64,000 bases of DNA from Phaeobacter sp. 22II1-1F12B (lineage in GTDB: Bacteria; Pseudomonadota; Alphaproteobacteria; Rhodobacterales; Rhodobacteraceae), in NCBI RefSeq assembly GCF_002210165.1, contig NZ_AQQP01000015.1, positions 1 through 64,000 of the forward strand. The letters are read 5' to 3'. This document shows, in pieces, positions 53,942 through 63,909 of the stretch. The notes under the pieces were generated by a model. The model was not told where the DNA came from. It searched no databases and saw only the letters and a program-made list of their open reading frames with translations. The position numbers and the translations under genes are program-made. Numbering within the stretch: the stretch's first letter is position 1; each line of letters starts with the position of its first letter.

Positions 53942-54751
53942 ATGCCAACCATCCTCGACAAGATCAAAGCCTACAAGCTGGAGGAAATCGCCGCCGACAA
54001 GGCCGAGACGCCGCTGGAAGAGGTAGAGGCGCTGGCGCGGTCCGCCGACCCCGTGCGCCCCTTTGCCGACGCGCTGAGCCAGGCGATCAACGAATCCTAT
54101 GGGCTGATCGCCGAGATCAAGAAAGCCAGCCCGTCCAAAGGGTTGATCCGGCCCGAATTCGATCCGGCCACACTTGCCGAAGCTTATGAAAAAGGCGGGG
54201 CCACCTGTCTGTCCGTCCTGACCGATACGCCATCTTTTCAGGGCGACAAGAGCTTTCTCACACAGGCTCGTAACGCCTGCTCCCTGCCCGTTCTGCGCAA
54301 GGATTTCCTGTACGACCCCTATCAGGTGGTCGAAGCGCGCAGCCTTGGGGCGGATTGTATTTTGATCATCATGGCCAGCGTTAGCGACGCACAGGCGCTT
54401 GAGCTTGAAAAGACCGCGATGGAATGGGGCATGGACGCGCTGATCGAGGTGCATGACGCCAAAGAGCTTGAACGCGCTGCCCTGTTGGAAAGCCGTATGA
54501 TCGGCATAAATAACCGCGACCTGAACACCTTCGAGACCTCGCTTGACGTAACGCGTAAACTTGCCAAACACGTCCCTGCCGACAAGATGATCGTCAGCGA
54601 AAGCGGGCTCAACACGCCCGACGATCTTGCGGAAATGGCGCGGTACGGCGTTCGGACCTTCCTGATCGGCGAGAGCCTGATGCGTCAGGAGGATGTCGAG
54701 GTCGCGACTACCGCGCTTCTTGCCAACCCGCTTACTGCCGGGGCGTTCTGA
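53942..54751 (+). CDS. trpC: Indole-3-glycerol phosphate synthase
   Basis: A 269-residue TIM barrel making indole-3-glycerol phosphate. It has [22 protein letters not shown] with the catalytic Lys, [40 protein letters not shown] and [10 protein letters not shown]. There is no fused TrpF. AAGG precedes the ATG. It joins moaC by a TGATG overlap. Confidence 0.95.
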   Translation: MPTILDKIKAYKLEEIAADKAETPLEEVEALARSADPVRPFADALSQAINESYGLIAEIKKASPSKGLIRPEFDPATLAEAYEKGGATCLSVLTDTPSFQGDKSFLTQARNACSLPVLRKDFLYDPYQVVEARSLGADCILIIMASVSDAQALELEKTAMEWGMDALIEVHDAKELERAALLESRMIGINNRDLNTFETSLDVTRKLAKHVPADKMIVSESGLNTPDDLAEMARYGVRTFLIGESLMRQEDVEVATTALLANPLTAGAF

Positions 54752-55224
54752 TGTCTCTGACCCATTTCGATGCCAAGGGCGACGCACATATGGTCGATGT
54801 GTCGGACAAACCGTCGACCGCGCGTGTCGCAACGGCCGAGGGATGGGTGAAAATGGCCCGCGAAACCTTTGACATCATCTCGGAAGGTCGCGCCAAGAAG
54901 GGCGATGTTCTGGGCGTGGCCCGGCTTGCCGGGATCATGGGGGCCAAGAAGACGCCTGATCTTATCCCGCTCTGCCATCCTCTGCCGGTCACCAAGGTCA
55001 GCGTCGACCTTGAACCGGATGCGGATCTGCCGGGCGTCCGCATCACCGCCACCGTCAAGACAACCGGCCAGACCGGCGTCGAGATGGAAGCGCTGACCGC
55101 CGTCAGCACCGCCGCGCTTACCGTCTATGACATGGCCAAAGCCGTGGACAAGGCGATGGAGATCGGCGGCATCCGGGTCGTGCTCAAGGACGGCGGCAAA
55201 TCAGGTCGTTACGAAGCCAAATGA
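54751..55224 (+). CDS. moaC: Cyclic pyranopterin monophosphate synthase MoaC
   Basis: A 157-residue molybdenum-cofactor enzyme converting 3',8-cyclo-GTP to cyclic pyranopterin monophosphate. Marks: [38 protein letters not shown] and [21 protein letters not shown] with the conserved Lys, His and Glu. Overlaps trpC (TGATG) and moeA (ATGA), so trp and mo genes form one translational chain. Confidence 0.95.
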   Translation: MSLTHFDAKGDAHMVDVSDKPSTARVATAEGWVKMARETFDIISEGRAKKGDVLGVARLAGIMGAKKTPDLIPLCHPLPVTKVSVDLEPDADLPGVRITATVKTTGQTGVEMEALTAVSTAALTVYDMAKAVDKAMEIGGIRVVLKDGGKSGRYEAK

Positions 55225-56393
55225 TCTCGGTCGAAGAAGCCCGGTCGCTGCTGTTCAAGCTGGTTTCTCCGCTGGATGTCGAAGAAGTTCCTCTCTCCCG
55301 GGCAAACGGCCGTGTCCTAGCCCGCGAGATCGTGGCGCGCCGCAACCAGCCACCTTTCGACGCGTCGTCGATGGATGGCTATGCGGTCCGAGCTGACGAG
55401 GTCGAGCGTCACGCGATGTTCCAGGTCATCGGTGAGGCGGCTGCCGGTCATGCGTTTGACGGCACCGTCGGCCCAGGTCAGGCCGTGCGTATCTTTACGG
55501 GCGCGCCGGTGCCCAAGGGCGCCGATTTTGTCGTGATCCAGGAAGATGTCAGCGCCAAGGATCGGCTGATCACAATCACCGACGATCCCGGCACCAAGAC
55601 CAACATTCGCCCGCAAGGCGCTGATTTCTCGACCGGAACGACGATAGACGCCCCGCGCCGTCTGCGGCCTCAGGAAATCGCGCTGCTGGCGTCGATGAAC
55701 GTGCCTGTTGTTCCGGTCACGCGCCGCCCCGTCGTCGCGCTGATCTCAACCGGCGATGAACTTGTAATGCCCGGCGAAGAACCGACCGCGGACCAGATCA
55801 TCGTTTCGAACACCTTTGGCCTCAGGGCCATGCTCGAGGAACTGGGGGCCGAGGTTCGGGTCCTGCCGATTGCGAGCGACACCCCGGCCTCGCTCAAGAC
55901 GACATTCGGGCTGGCCCGCGACGCCGATCTCGTGGTCACCATTGGCGGTGCCTCGGTTGGCGACCATGATCTCGTCGCCCAGGTGGCGGCGGAGCTTGGC
56001 ATGGACCGGTCGTTCTATAAGATCGCGATGCGGCCCGGCAAACCGCTCATGGCCGGGCGGCTTGGCAAGGCGTCGATGGTCGGCCTGCCCGGCAACCCGG
56101 TCTCAGCGATGGTTTGCGGCTATCTGTTTGTCGCACCGATGATCCGGGCCATGCTTGGACTGGGCACCGATATGCCCCGAACCATGCGCGCGCGGATCGC
56201 TGAACCGATTGGGCCAAACGGCCCTCGCGAACATTACATGCGGGCGGTTGTCGAGAGCGGCGAGATCACCGCTTTTGACAATCAGGACAGTTCCTTGCTG
56301 ACCGTTCTTGCCGCAGCGAATGCATTGCTGGTCCGCCCCCCGCGCGACCCGGCCCGCGCCGCCGGAGAAGAAATCGACTACCTGCCCCTATGA
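55221..56393 (+). CDS. moeA: Molybdopterin molybdenumtransferase MoeA
   Basis: A 390-residue enzyme inserting molybdate into the activated cofactor. The N-terminal part has [32 protein letters not shown] and [17 protein letters not shown]. The MoCF-like core has [35 protein letters not shown] and [11 protein letters not shown]. It ends the trpGDC-moaC-moeA chain. lexA follows with its own promoter. Confidence 0.95.
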   Translation: MISVEEARSLLFKLVSPLDVEEVPLSRANGRVLAREIVARRNQPPFDASSMDGYAVRADEVERHAMFQVIGEAAAGHAFDGTVGPGQAVRIFTGAPVPKGADFVVIQEDVSAKDRLITITDDPGTKTNIRPQGADFSTGTTIDAPRRLRPQEIALLASMNVPVVPVTRRPVVALISTGDELVMPGEEPTADQIIVSNTFGLRAMLEELGAEVRVLPIASDTPASLKTTFGLARDADLVVTIGGASVGDHDLVAQVAAELGMDRSFYKIAMRPGKPLMAGRLGKASMVGLPGNPVSAMVCGYLFVAPMIRAMLGLGTDMPRTMRARIAEPIGPNGPREHYMRAVVESGEITAFDNQDSSLLTVLAAANALLVRPPRDPARAAGEEIDYLPL

Positions 56394-56425
56394 TCACTGT
56401 TTGATCCTTGTTGTCGCGCAAATCG

Positions 56426-56454
56426 TTGACACAAAACAGGAACAAGGATAGAAC
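56426..56454 (+). promoter_or_regulatory. lexA promoter with SOS box
   Basis: A consensus -35 TTGACA (56426-56431), 17 bases, and a weaker -10 TAGAAC (56449-56454) stand before lexA. GAAC-AAGGATA-GAAC (56440-56454), the reverse-orientation alphaproteobacterial LexA box GTTC-N7-GTTC, covers the -10, so LexA would repress its own gene. Confidence 0.85.
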
Positions 56455-56485
56455 AAACGTAAACAAACGGTGTAGAGGGCGTACG

Positions 56486-57184
56486 ATGCTAACAAAAAAG
56501 CAATTGGATTTGCTCGAATTTATCCACAAACGGATGCAAAAAGATGGTGTCCCGCCAAGCTTTGACGAGATGAAGCTGGCGCTTGATCTGCGCTCCAAAT
56601 CCGGCATCCACCGCTTGATCACGGCGCTTGAGGAACGGGGCTTTATCCGGCGGCTGGCGCATCGGGCCCGCGCGATTGAAATCGTGAAGCTACCGGAAAG
56701 CCTTGGCGGGGAAAGCAGTTCCGGCTTTACGCCCAAGGTCATCGACGGCGACAAGCCCGATGTGGCGCGCCCTGCCAATGCGGAACCCGTCATGGCCAGC
56801 GCGACGGACCTGCCTGTGATGGGCCGGATTGCCGCCGGTGTTCCTATCGCCGCGATCAGCGAAGTTTCGCATCAGGTATCGGTGCCCAATTCGATGCTGG
56901 CCGCGTCGGGCGAACACTATGCGCTTGAAGTCAAAGGCGATTCAATGATCGAGGCCGGGATCAACGACGGCGATGTGGTTGTCATCCGCGAAACGTCATC
57001 GGCCGACAATGGTGACATCGTCGTGGCCCTGATCGAGGATCAGGAAGCGACGCTGAAACGGTTCAAGCGCAGTGGCCGGTCCATCGCGCTCGAAGCGGCG
57101 AACCCGGCCTATGAAACCCGCGTCTACCCGGAAGACATGGTCAAGGTTCAGGGCAAGCTTGTCGGTTTGATCCGCACCTATTGA
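56486..57184 (+). CDS. lexA: LexA repressor
   Basis: A 232-residue SOS repressor. The winged helix DNA-binding part (residues 1-65, with [23 protein letters not shown]) precedes the S24-type self-cleaving domain. The cleavage site is Ala117-Gly118 in GRIAAGVP, the nucleophile Ser153 in KGDSMIEAG and the base Lys191 in EATLKRF. RecA on single-stranded DNA triggers cleavage. AGAGGG precedes the ATG and an SOS box overlaps its promoter. Confidence 0.95.
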   Translation: MLTKKQLDLLEFIHKRMQKDGVPPSFDEMKLALDLRSKSGIHRLITALEERGFIRRLAHRARAIEIVKLPESLGGESSSGFTPKVIDGDKPDVARPANAEPVMASATDLPVMGRIAAGVPIAAISEVSHQVSVPNSMLAASGEHYALEVKGDSMIEAGINDGDVVVIRETSSADNGDIVVALIEDQEATLKRFKRSGRSIALEAANPAYETRVYPEDMVKVQGKLVGLIRTY

Positions 57185-57185
57185 T

Positions 57186-59228
57186 CTATCGCGAGGCGGG
57201 GGTCGTGTTCCAGATGCGCCCTCCGCTGACTTCACGCGCCGAGATTGTCTTGTCGCCGCTTATGGCGAGGCTGCCTGTTTCTTCGAGATGATCCGGGTCA
57301 TAAATCCTGCACCCGCCGTCGATCTGCAGCTTTACCGAGGAAATCACGATCTGATCCGGGCGGCACGACTTGAACTCTGCCGCCGCGCGTTTCCCATTCA
57401 CATGGACGATCTCACCGTTCTGGAAAGCGATGAAGCGTAATCGGCCGTTCTGCACCGGCCATCGTTCGGCGGCCTTGGCCTGATTGGCTCCATCACCATC
57501 ATTCTCAAGCCAGTTCAAAGCGATGAACCCCGATCCGCGTGGCTTGCTGAGCGCGCGGCCCTCGCTTGTCATCACTCCGACGATTGATCCTGTATCGGCA
57601 ATCAGAACGGCAGGCCGTTCGGCCTGCCCCCATATCATCAGGGCCAGAGCGGCCGGTGCAAACCCCACAAGCCGCAAACGCCCTTGCCAGAGGATCACGA
57701 AGAGCAGACCAAGCACCAGTATCGGCAGAACAACCGTGTCCGGTCGCGGTACAAAGCTCTGCGCGCCGGAAAGCGCCGACACCCATTGTGCGACGCAAAG
57801 GATCCAGTCTAGGCCGATCCCCATCGCCCATATCCCGATCCAGTCGAGGCCAAGAGGCGTTAGAAGAAATGCGAGAACCGCTGCCGGAACGACAAGCGTC
57901 CCCATAACCGGAACCGAGACCAAGTTAGCGATAAGGCCATAATGCGAGAGGCTGTTGAAATGCGCGGCCCCGATTGGCGCGGTCGCGGCACCGGCGATGG
58001 CGGATGACAGCAGCACGCCGATCACAGGGCGTGCCCAGCCCGGCAGGCGTGGCAGATCGGCATCGCGGATCGCGCCAAACACTCCGACAAGCGCGGTCGT
58101 TGCCGCGAAGGACATCTGGAAACCGGGCCCCAAGAGCGCCTCGGGGCGCAATGTAAGCACGATCAGCGCAGCCAGAGCCACCGCGCGCAGGGAAAAGGCA
58201 CGCCGGTCAACAAGCACGGCAAACAGGATGACTGCGGCCATCACATAGGCGCGTTCCGTGGCGACATTGCCCCCCGACAGCGCAAGGTAACCGGTGGCCG
58301 CGATCAGCGCCCCAATGGCCGCGATCTTGCGGACAGGCCAGCGCAGGGCAAGCGGAGGTATCGCCGCAAGCCCAAGCCGCAAGCTGCCGAAAACAAAGCC
58401 CGAGAGCAGCCCCATGTGGAGCCCGGAAATTGCCAGAAGATGCGCGAGGTTGCTGATCCGCAGGGCATCGAGCGTCGCCTGATGCACGCCGCTGCGGTCG
58501 CCGGTGGTGACCGCAGCGGCAAAGCCACCGGTATCGCCGGGCAGCACCTCGCGGACATGGCTGGAAATGGCCATGCGCAGCGCAAATATACGAAGCCCCG
58601 CGATCCCTTCCTCGGGTGGTGCTATGGTCAGAACCGGGACGCGGGTATAGCCAACCCCACCCAGACGCTGAAACCACGCATGACGCCTGAAATCGAACCC
58701 GCCGGGTTCCACCGGTCCCTGCGGCGGAGACATATGCGCCGTTGTCATGATCCGCTGCCCCGGTTGCAAATCGGCCTCCGGCCCGTGCAACGAGAGGCGC
58801 AGCCGTTCCGGCAGGGCTTTCGCCGGAAAATTCTCAAGCCGAACGTCGTCAAGCGTAACCCGCACCGCATCGGACGCGGATCGGTCCAGCGCAACGACAC
58901 GCCCCTCAACCGCGCCGTAGTAGCGCCATTTCATGACCGGCGCTGACACCATGTGCGCCCGCGCGCCAGCAATGCAGAACCCCAGCGCAATCAGACATAT
59001 GCCCCAGCCAAAAGGCGACCAGCTGCCCGGAAAGCGCCATGTGACAAGCCCAACCAGCAATGCACCCATGCATATGATCGGATAGATTGCCAGCAAGGGC
59101 TCGCTGCTCAGGCCAAAATAGGTACCGATGCCGATTGCCATAGCCACCGGGGCCCAGGGGAACAGATGGCCGCGTTGCTTGAAGAGAGCGGTATCGATCC
59201 GGACCAGCGCCCGCATCAAGGTGCGCAT
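57186..59228 (-). CDS. comEC: ComEC/Rec2-type DNA-uptake membrane protein
   Basis: A 680-residue inner-membrane protein. The N-terminal DUF4131 part (about residues 25-200) precedes the competence core (about 230-500) with SNLAHLLAISGLHMGLLSGF and GPGFQMSFAATTALV. The family forms the channel that carries single-stranded DNA inward during transformation. The final 120 residues do not show the HxHxDH nuclease motif of full-length ComEC; only AVLIADTGSIVGVM and WLENDGD remain of that region. Whether it still supports uptake is unknown. It is convergent with lexA (2 bases apart) and divergent from gltX. Confidence 0.88.
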   Translation of the reverse strand: MRTLMRALVRIDTALFKQRGHLFPWAPVAMAIGIGTYFGLSSEPLLAIYPIICMGALLVGLVTWRFPGSWSPFGWGICLIALGFCIAGARAHMVSAPVMKWRYYGAVEGRVVALDRSASDAVRVTLDDVRLENFPAKALPERLRLSLHGPEADLQPGQRIMTTAHMSPPQGPVEPGGFDFRRHAWFQRLGGVGYTRVPVLTIAPPEEGIAGLRIFALRMAISSHVREVLPGDTGGFAAAVTTGDRSGVHQATLDALRISNLAHLLAISGLHMGLLSGFVFGSLRLGLAAIPPLALRWPVRKIAAIGALIAATGYLALSGGNVATERAYVMAAVILFAVLVDRRAFSLRAVALAALIVLTLRPEALLGPGFQMSFAATTALVGVFGAIRDADLPRLPGWARPVIGVLLSSAIAGAATAPIGAAHFNSLSHYGLIANLVSVPVMGTLVVPAAVLAFLLTPLGLDWIGIWAMGIGLDWILCVAQWVSALSGAQSFVPRPDTVVLPILVLGLLFVILWQGRLRLVGFAPAALALMIWGQAERPAVLIADTGSIVGVMTSEGRALSKPRGSGFIALNWLENDGDGANQAKAAERWPVQNGRLRFIAFQNGEIVHVNGKRAAAEFKSCRPDQIVISSVKLQIDGGCRIYDPDHLEETGSLAISGDKTISAREVSGGRIWNTTPASR

Positions 59229-59284
59229 GCTTGCCCCCCGCCTTTCTGGCCGCTAGACAGGCGCCAACAGTAGAACTCCCTTGC

Positions 59285-59298
59285 TTACCAAAAGGTAA
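59285..59298. repeat. Short palindrome TTACC-AAAA-GGTAA before gltX
   Basis: A perfect 5-bp inverted repeat with an AAAA spacer in the comEC-gltX divergent gap, ten bases before gltX. It may be an operator or a hairpin in the gltX leader. Confidence 0.35.
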
Positions 59299-59307
59299 AT
59301 CCCCCTT

Positions 59308-60714
59308 ATGTCCGACACGGTTGTCACCCGTTTTGCCCCTTCTCCTACAGGCTTTCTGCACATCGGCGGCGCCCGCACAGCGCTTTTCAACTGGCTTTAT
59401 GCCCGTGGACGTGGCGGCAAGTTTCTCTTGAGGATTGAAGATACCGACCGGGCGCGTTCGACACCCGAAGCGACGGCTGCGATCCTTCAGGGCATGGCAT
59501 GGCTCGGACTCGATCATGATGGCGAAGTGGTCAGCCAGTTCGAACAGGCCGGACGCCATGCCGAAGTCGCGCTTCAACTTCTGGATGAAGGCAAGGCGTA
59601 CAAGTGTTTTTCCACGCAGAAAGAAATCGCCGAATTCCGTGAAGCCGCCAAGGCCGAGGGCCGGTCAACGCTGTTCCGGTCGCCTTGGCGCGACGCGGTG
59701 CCCGATACGCATCCGGACGCCCCCTACGTCGTGCGGATCAAGGCACCGCTTGATGGGACGACCGTCATCAAGGACGAAGTTCAGGGCGATGTTACGATCC
59801 GCAACGACCAGCTTGATGACATGGTACTTTTGCGCAGCGATGGGACGCCAGTCTACATGCTGGCCGTGGTGGTGGACGACCACGATATGGGCGTGACCCA
59901 TGTGATACGTGGCGACGACCACCTCAACAATGCCGCGCGCCAAATGATGATCTATGAAGCGATGGGCTGGCAGGTGCCGGTCTGGGCGCATATCCCGCTG
60001 ATCCATGGTCCGGACGGCAAGAAATTGTCCAAACGACACGGGGCGCTCGGCGCGCAGGAATACCAGGCGATGGGCTACCCGGCGTCGGGCATGCGCAACT
60101 ACCTCGCGCGGCTTGGCTGGAGCCATGGCGACGACGAATTCTTTACCGATGAACAGGCAAAAGAGTGGTTCGATCTGGGTGGCATCGGCAAGAGCCCGGC
60201 GCGTTTCGACGTCAAGAAACTGGAAAACCTCTGCGGTCAGCATATCGCCATCGAAGAGGATGCCGCACTGCGGCAGGAAGTCCAAGATTACCTCGCGGCC
60301 GCCGAGCTTTCGCCGCTAACTGACGCACAGGCAGACCTGCTTGAGCGCGCAATGTACTGTCTGAAAGACCGGGCCAAAACCTTTCCGGAACTTCTTGAAA
60401 AGGCTCACTTTGTTCTCGCGTCCCGTCCGCTCGACATGGATGACAAGGCGCAAAAGGCGCTGGCGGGCGCGCCTGACGGCATGCTGACAGAATTGACGCC
60501 GCAATTGCAAAGTGTTAGCTGGGAGCGTGACGATTTAGAGGCGGTGCTGAACAGCTTTGCAGAGGCGCGGGAGACCAAGTTCGGGAAACTCGCCGGACCG
60601 CTTCGGGCGGCGCTTGCAGGCCGGGCCGTTACGCCCTCTGTCTTCGACATGATGCTGGTTCTGGGCCGGGACGAGGTGCTCGCCAGATTCAGCGACGCGG
60701 CCGCCGTCGCCTGA
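59308..60714 (+). CDS. gltX: Glutamyl-tRNA synthetase
   Basis: A 468-residue class I synthetase. [20 protein letters not shown] gives the HIGH-type motif (HIGG), and [11 protein letters not shown] the KMSKS loop (about residue 240). [14 protein letters not shown] is also typical. The family comprises discriminating and non-discriminating forms that charge tRNA-Glu alone or also tRNA-Gln; the sequence does not settle which this is. gltA follows on the same strand after about 110 bases. Confidence 0.95.
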   Translation: MSDTVVTRFAPSPTGFLHIGGARTALFNWLYARGRGGKFLLRIEDTDRARSTPEATAAILQGMAWLGLDHDGEVVSQFEQAGRHAEVALQLLDEGKAYKCFSTQKEIAEFREAAKAEGRSTLFRSPWRDAVPDTHPDAPYVVRIKAPLDGTTVIKDEVQGDVTIRNDQLDDMVLLRSDGTPVYMLAVVVDDHDMGVTHVIRGDDHLNNAARQMMIYEAMGWQVPVWAHIPLIHGPDGKKLSKRHGALGAQEYQAMGYPASGMRNYLARLGWSHGDDEFFTDEQAKEWFDLGGIGKSPARFDVKKLENLCGQHIAIEEDAALRQEVQDYLAAAELSPLTDAQADLLERAMYCLKDRAKTFPELLEKAHFVLASRPLDMDDKAQKALAGAPDGMLTELTPQLQSVSWERDDLEAVLNSFAEARETKFGKLAGPLRAALAGRAVTPSVFDMMLVLGRDEVLARFSDAAAVA

Positions 60715-60827
60715 TGTTCACAATTGGGTAACACGCCGCAGATACGAACTGAGCGGATAACAGCGCTCAGCAATGTCCGGGCAGGCCGCATATGCGGTTC
60801 TGCATACGTAAGAGGAAGTTAGAAAAC

Positions 60828-62123
60828 ATGACCGACCAAAAGAAAACTGCCCAGCTGAGTCTGAATGGTCAGACTTACGATCTGCCAATTTTGTCGCCAA
60901 CGGCCGGCCCTGACGTTCTGGACATCCGTAAGCTTTATTCCCAAGCCGGTGTTTTCACCTATGACCCCGGTTTCACCTCGACCGCCAGCTGCGACAGCAC
61001 CATCACCTTTATCGATGGGGACAAGGGCGAGCTGCTGCACCGGGGCTACCCCATCGACCAGCTGGCTGAGAAATCCCATTATCTCGAGGTGTGCTACCTG
61101 CTGCTTTACGGCGAACTGCCCTCGCCCGCCGCGCTGGAAGATTTCGAACAGCGCGTTACCATGCACACGATGCTGCACGAGCAGATGCACTACCTGTTCC
61201 GCGGTTTCCGTCGTGACGCGCACCCGATGGCAATCATGGTCGGCGTCGTCGGTGCAATGTCCGCCTTCTACCACGACAGTACCGACATCAACGATCCGTG
61301 GCAGCGCGAGGTCGCCTCGATCCGCATGATCGCCAAGATGCCGACGATCGCCGCGATGGCTTACAAGTACACGATCGGTCAGCCCTTTGTGTCGCCCCGC
61401 AACGACATCGACTATGCGTCGAACTTCCTGCGCATGTGCTTTGCGGTTCCCGCCGAGGAATACGAGGTTAACCCGATCCTGAGCCGCGCGATGGACCGGA
61501 TCTTTACCCTGCATGCCGATCACGAGCAGAACGCCTCGACCTCGACCGTGCGTCTGGCGTCGTCCTCGGGCGCGAACCCGTTTGCCTGTATCGCTGCGGG
61601 TATCGCCTGTCTCTGGGGTCCGGCCCACGGTGGCGCCAACCAGGCCTGCCTCGAGATGCTGAAAGAAATCGGCACTCCGGACAAGATCCCGGAATACATC
61701 GCCCGCGCCAAGGACAAGAACGATCCGTTCCGCCTGATGGGCTTTGGCCACCGCGTCTACAAGAACTTCGACCCCCGCGCGACGGTGATGAAGCAATCTG
61801 CGGACGAGGTTCTCGACCTGCTGGGCGTGGAAAACAACCCGATCCTCGCCACGGCCAAGGAACTCGAACAGCAGGCGCTGAACGACTCTTACTTTGTCGA
61901 GAAAAAGCTGTTCCCGAACGTGGACTTCTATTCCGGCATCATCCTTGAGGCGATGGGTTTCCCGACCTCGATGTTCACGCCGATCTTCGCGCTGTCGCGT
62001 ACCGTCGGCTGGATCTCCCAATGGAAAGAAATGATCGGCGATCCCCAGAACAAGATCGGTCGCCCGCGCCAGCTGTACCTGGGCGAGACCGAGCGGAACT
62101 ATACCGATATCGAAAGCCGCTGA
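60828..62123 (+). CDS. gltA: Citrate synthase
   Basis: A 431-residue type II (hexameric) citrate synthase, entry enzyme of the citric acid cycle. Catalytic His are in [17 protein letters not shown] and [15 protein letters not shown], and the Asp in [29 protein letters not shown] is the substrate loop. AGAGGAAG precedes the ATG. In the gap before it, CTGAGCG/CGCTCAG (60749-60770) forms a hairpin. A classical terminator follows. Confidence 0.95.
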   Translation: MTDQKKTAQLSLNGQTYDLPILSPTAGPDVLDIRKLYSQAGVFTYDPGFTSTASCDSTITFIDGDKGELLHRGYPIDQLAEKSHYLEVCYLLLYGELPSPAALEDFEQRVTMHTMLHEQMHYLFRGFRRDAHPMAIMVGVVGAMSAFYHDSTDINDPWQREVASIRMIAKMPTIAAMAYKYTIGQPFVSPRNDIDYASNFLRMCFAVPAEEYEVNPILSRAMDRIFTLHADHEQNASTSTVRLASSSGANPFACIAAGIACLWGPAHGGANQACLEMLKEIGTPDKIPEYIARAKDKNDPFRLMGFGHRVYKNFDPRATVMKQSADEVLDLLGVENNPILATAKELEQQALNDSYFVEKKLFPNVDFYSGIILEAMGFPTSMFTPIFALSRTVGWISQWKEMIGDPQNKIGRPRQLYLGETERNYTDIESR

Positions 62124-62143
62124 TCCACGGCCTTTCCAAGACG

Positions 62144-62175
62144 AAGCCCCGCAGCCAAACTGCGGGGCTTTTTTT
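62144..62175 (+). terminator. Rho-independent terminator of gltA
   Basis: AAGCCCCGCAG and CTGCGGGGCTT form an 11-bp stem around CCAAA, followed by a run of T; 21 bases after the gltA stop. Confidence 0.95.
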
Positions 62176-62587
62176 GTCCGGCCTCTGCCCGTTAACCATT
62201 TCACAATGTTTAACTTCCCGGATTGGTTAAAATGCCGTTAATCTTAAGGGGTGTTTCTAACCAGTTTTCGGAAAGTTGTGATGATCGAACTATTCCTACT
62301 ATGCGGCACCGGACTTATCGGCCTATGCGCCATTCACTGCAGCTTGGGGCGTCTGGAACGCCCTGCCCGAGCAAGAAAGCGTTCCGGCCCCTGTGCCCTG
62401 ATCGCCCGGAAATTCGCCAAAAGAGCGACACGTTCCGAATAACTGCCTTCGGCGCCCGTCCAGAATTGCCGCGTAAAGCAACTGACCGGTAAACGTGATA
62501 CGTCCGCTCGGCATATCCGGATGCGAAGCTGATGATCCGGCTTTCAAGACACCGACGAGATCGGTGCCCTGAAGTGTAGGATATCTC
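62176..62587. other. Gap after gltA with a doubtful small membrane-protein gene
   Basis: The first 100 bases are AT-rich and could hold a promoter. From 62281 a 53-codon plus-strand frame (MIELFLLCGTGLIGLCAIH start) would make a short protein with one hydrophobic helix and a basic tail; GGAAAG lies upstream. Nothing else supports it. A 109-residue minus-strand frame (62323-62652) overlaps the enoyl-CoA hydratase gene and is not accepted. Confidence 0.35.
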
Positions 62588-63364
62588 TTACCGACCTTCG
62601 AATTTCGCGGCGCGTTTCTCCATGAAGGCAACGACGCCTTCCTGAAAATCACGGCTCTTGCCGCACTGCCCCTGAAGATGCGCCTCGGTGGCCAGCTGAT
62701 CCGGCAGATCGCTTTCGAAACTACCGCGGATCGCCTGTTTCACGGCGCGGTAGGCCTGCGTCGGCCCGTTTGCCAGATGCGCGGCCCGCTTACGCCAATG
62801 CGCGTCGAACTCCTCATCGGCGACCGCCTCCCAGATCATGCCCCAGTCATCGGCCTGACGGGCCGAGATCTTGTCGGCAAACAAGGCCGCACCCATCGCC
62901 TTGGCCATGCCCATCTGGCGCGGCATGAACCACGTGCCACCCGCATCCGGCAACAGACCGATCCGGGTAAAGGCCTGAAGGAAATAGGCGCTTTCCGTCG
63001 CGATCACCACGTCGGCTGTCAGTGCAAGGCTTGCACCAGCCCCCGCCGCCGGTCCGTTGACGGCGGCAATCGTCGGCAGTTTGCAATTGTAGATCGCTTC
63101 GAGCATCGGGCCGTATTCATCCCGCAGGGTCCGCTCCAGATCCAGATTGGTAGCATCGCCGGTATCGCCAAGGTCCTGTCCGGTGCAAAAGGCCCGTCCC
63201 GCACCGGTGATCACGATCACACGGGCGTTTTCTTCGGCGGCTTTGATCGCATGCGGTAATTCTGCCCGCATCTGGCCGTTCAGCGCGTTCATCTTGTCGG
63301 GCCGATTCAGCGAGATGATGGCAACGCCATCGGTCGTTTCAACGGTGATTGTCTGATAGTCCAT
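62588..63364 (-). CDS. Enoyl-CoA hydratase/isomerase family protein (PaaG-like)
   Basis: A 258-residue crotonase-fold enzyme. RVIVITGAGRAFCTGQDLGDTG forms the first part of the oxyanion hole and LPTIAAVNGPAAGAGASLALTADVVIA the second. FTRIGLLPDAGGTWFMPRQMG places the acid residues (Asp for Glu at the second site), as in PaaG-type ring-1,2-epoxyphenylacetyl-CoA isomerases. No paa gene is adjacent, so the role is open. GGGGAGCAGC precedes the start. Confidence 0.85.
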   Translation of the reverse strand: MDYQTITVETTDGVAIISLNRPDKMNALNGQMRAELPHAIKAAEENARVIVITGAGRAFCTGQDLGDTGDATNLDLERTLRDEYGPMLEAIYNCKLPTIAAVNGPAAGAGASLALTADVVIATESAYFLQAFTRIGLLPDAGGTWFMPRQMGMAKAMGAALFADKISARQADDWGMIWEAVADEEFDAHWRKRAAHLANGPTQAYRAVKQAIRGSFESDLPDQLATEAHLQGQCGKSRDFQEGVVAFMEKRAAKFEGR

Positions 63365-63441
63365 GCTGCTCCCCTTTTCGCGTCAGTCGCGTTGCCGGTA
63401 ACCTGCCGTAAGGTCCCGGCAGAGAAAAGCGAAACCGCGCG

Positions 63442-63909
63442 TTACTTGTCGAGAATTTCGCGCAGGCGCGCTTCTTCGCTGGCGGTCAGGGCGTTGTCCG
63501 GTGCTTCGATCTTGGCCCGGCCTCTCAGGTAGACAACCGCGACGCCCCCCGCGAGGATCAGCATCAGCGGCCCCGCCGCCCAGAGCAGCCAGTTTGAGCC
63601 GTTGACCGTCGGCTGCAACAGCACGTATTCGCCAAAGCGGTCGACGATATAATCGATGGCCTCGGCATCGGAATCGCCCGCAACAAGCCTTTCGCGCAGC
63701 AACAGGCGCAGGTCGCGCGCAAGGTCCGCGTTGCTTTCATCGATACTTTCATTGCGGCAGACAAGGCAGCGCAACCCCTTTGACAATTCGCGCGCGCGCG
63801 CCTCCAGCGCCGGGTCGTCAAGCACCTCGTCCGGCTGGACCGCCGCCACAGGCAGAGCCATCAGCACAGCGAGAGCCGCGCCACCGATTATCCGCGTCAG
63901 ACGTCTCAT
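63442..63909 (-). CDS. ccmH: Cytochrome c-type biogenesis protein CcmH
   Basis: A 155-residue protein with a signal peptide, the redox motif LRCLVCRNESI (Cys-x2-Cys) and a C-terminal helix (WLLWAAGPLMLILAGGVAVVYL). It keeps apocytochrome c thiols reduced for heme attachment in the Ccm system I. Its start overlaps the stop of the preceding ccmF (ATGA). This system would mature the octaheme cytochrome encoded at 13475-15415. Confidence 0.93.
   Translation of the reverse strand: MRRLTRIIGGAALAVLMALPVAAVQPDEVLDDPALEARARELSKGLRCLVCRNESIDESNADLARDLRLLLRERLVAGDSDAEAIDYIVDRFGEYVLLQPTVNGSNWLLWAAGPLMLILAGGVAVVYLRGRAKIEAPDNALTASEEARLREILDK

Noticed and set aside
60819-62204. A 461-codon minus-strand open frame
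   Set aside because: Antisense to gltA, no family features, spans the gltA terminator.
62323-62652. A 109-codon minus-strand frame
   Set aside because: Overlaps the enoyl-CoA hydratase gene on the same strand in another frame and has no family features.
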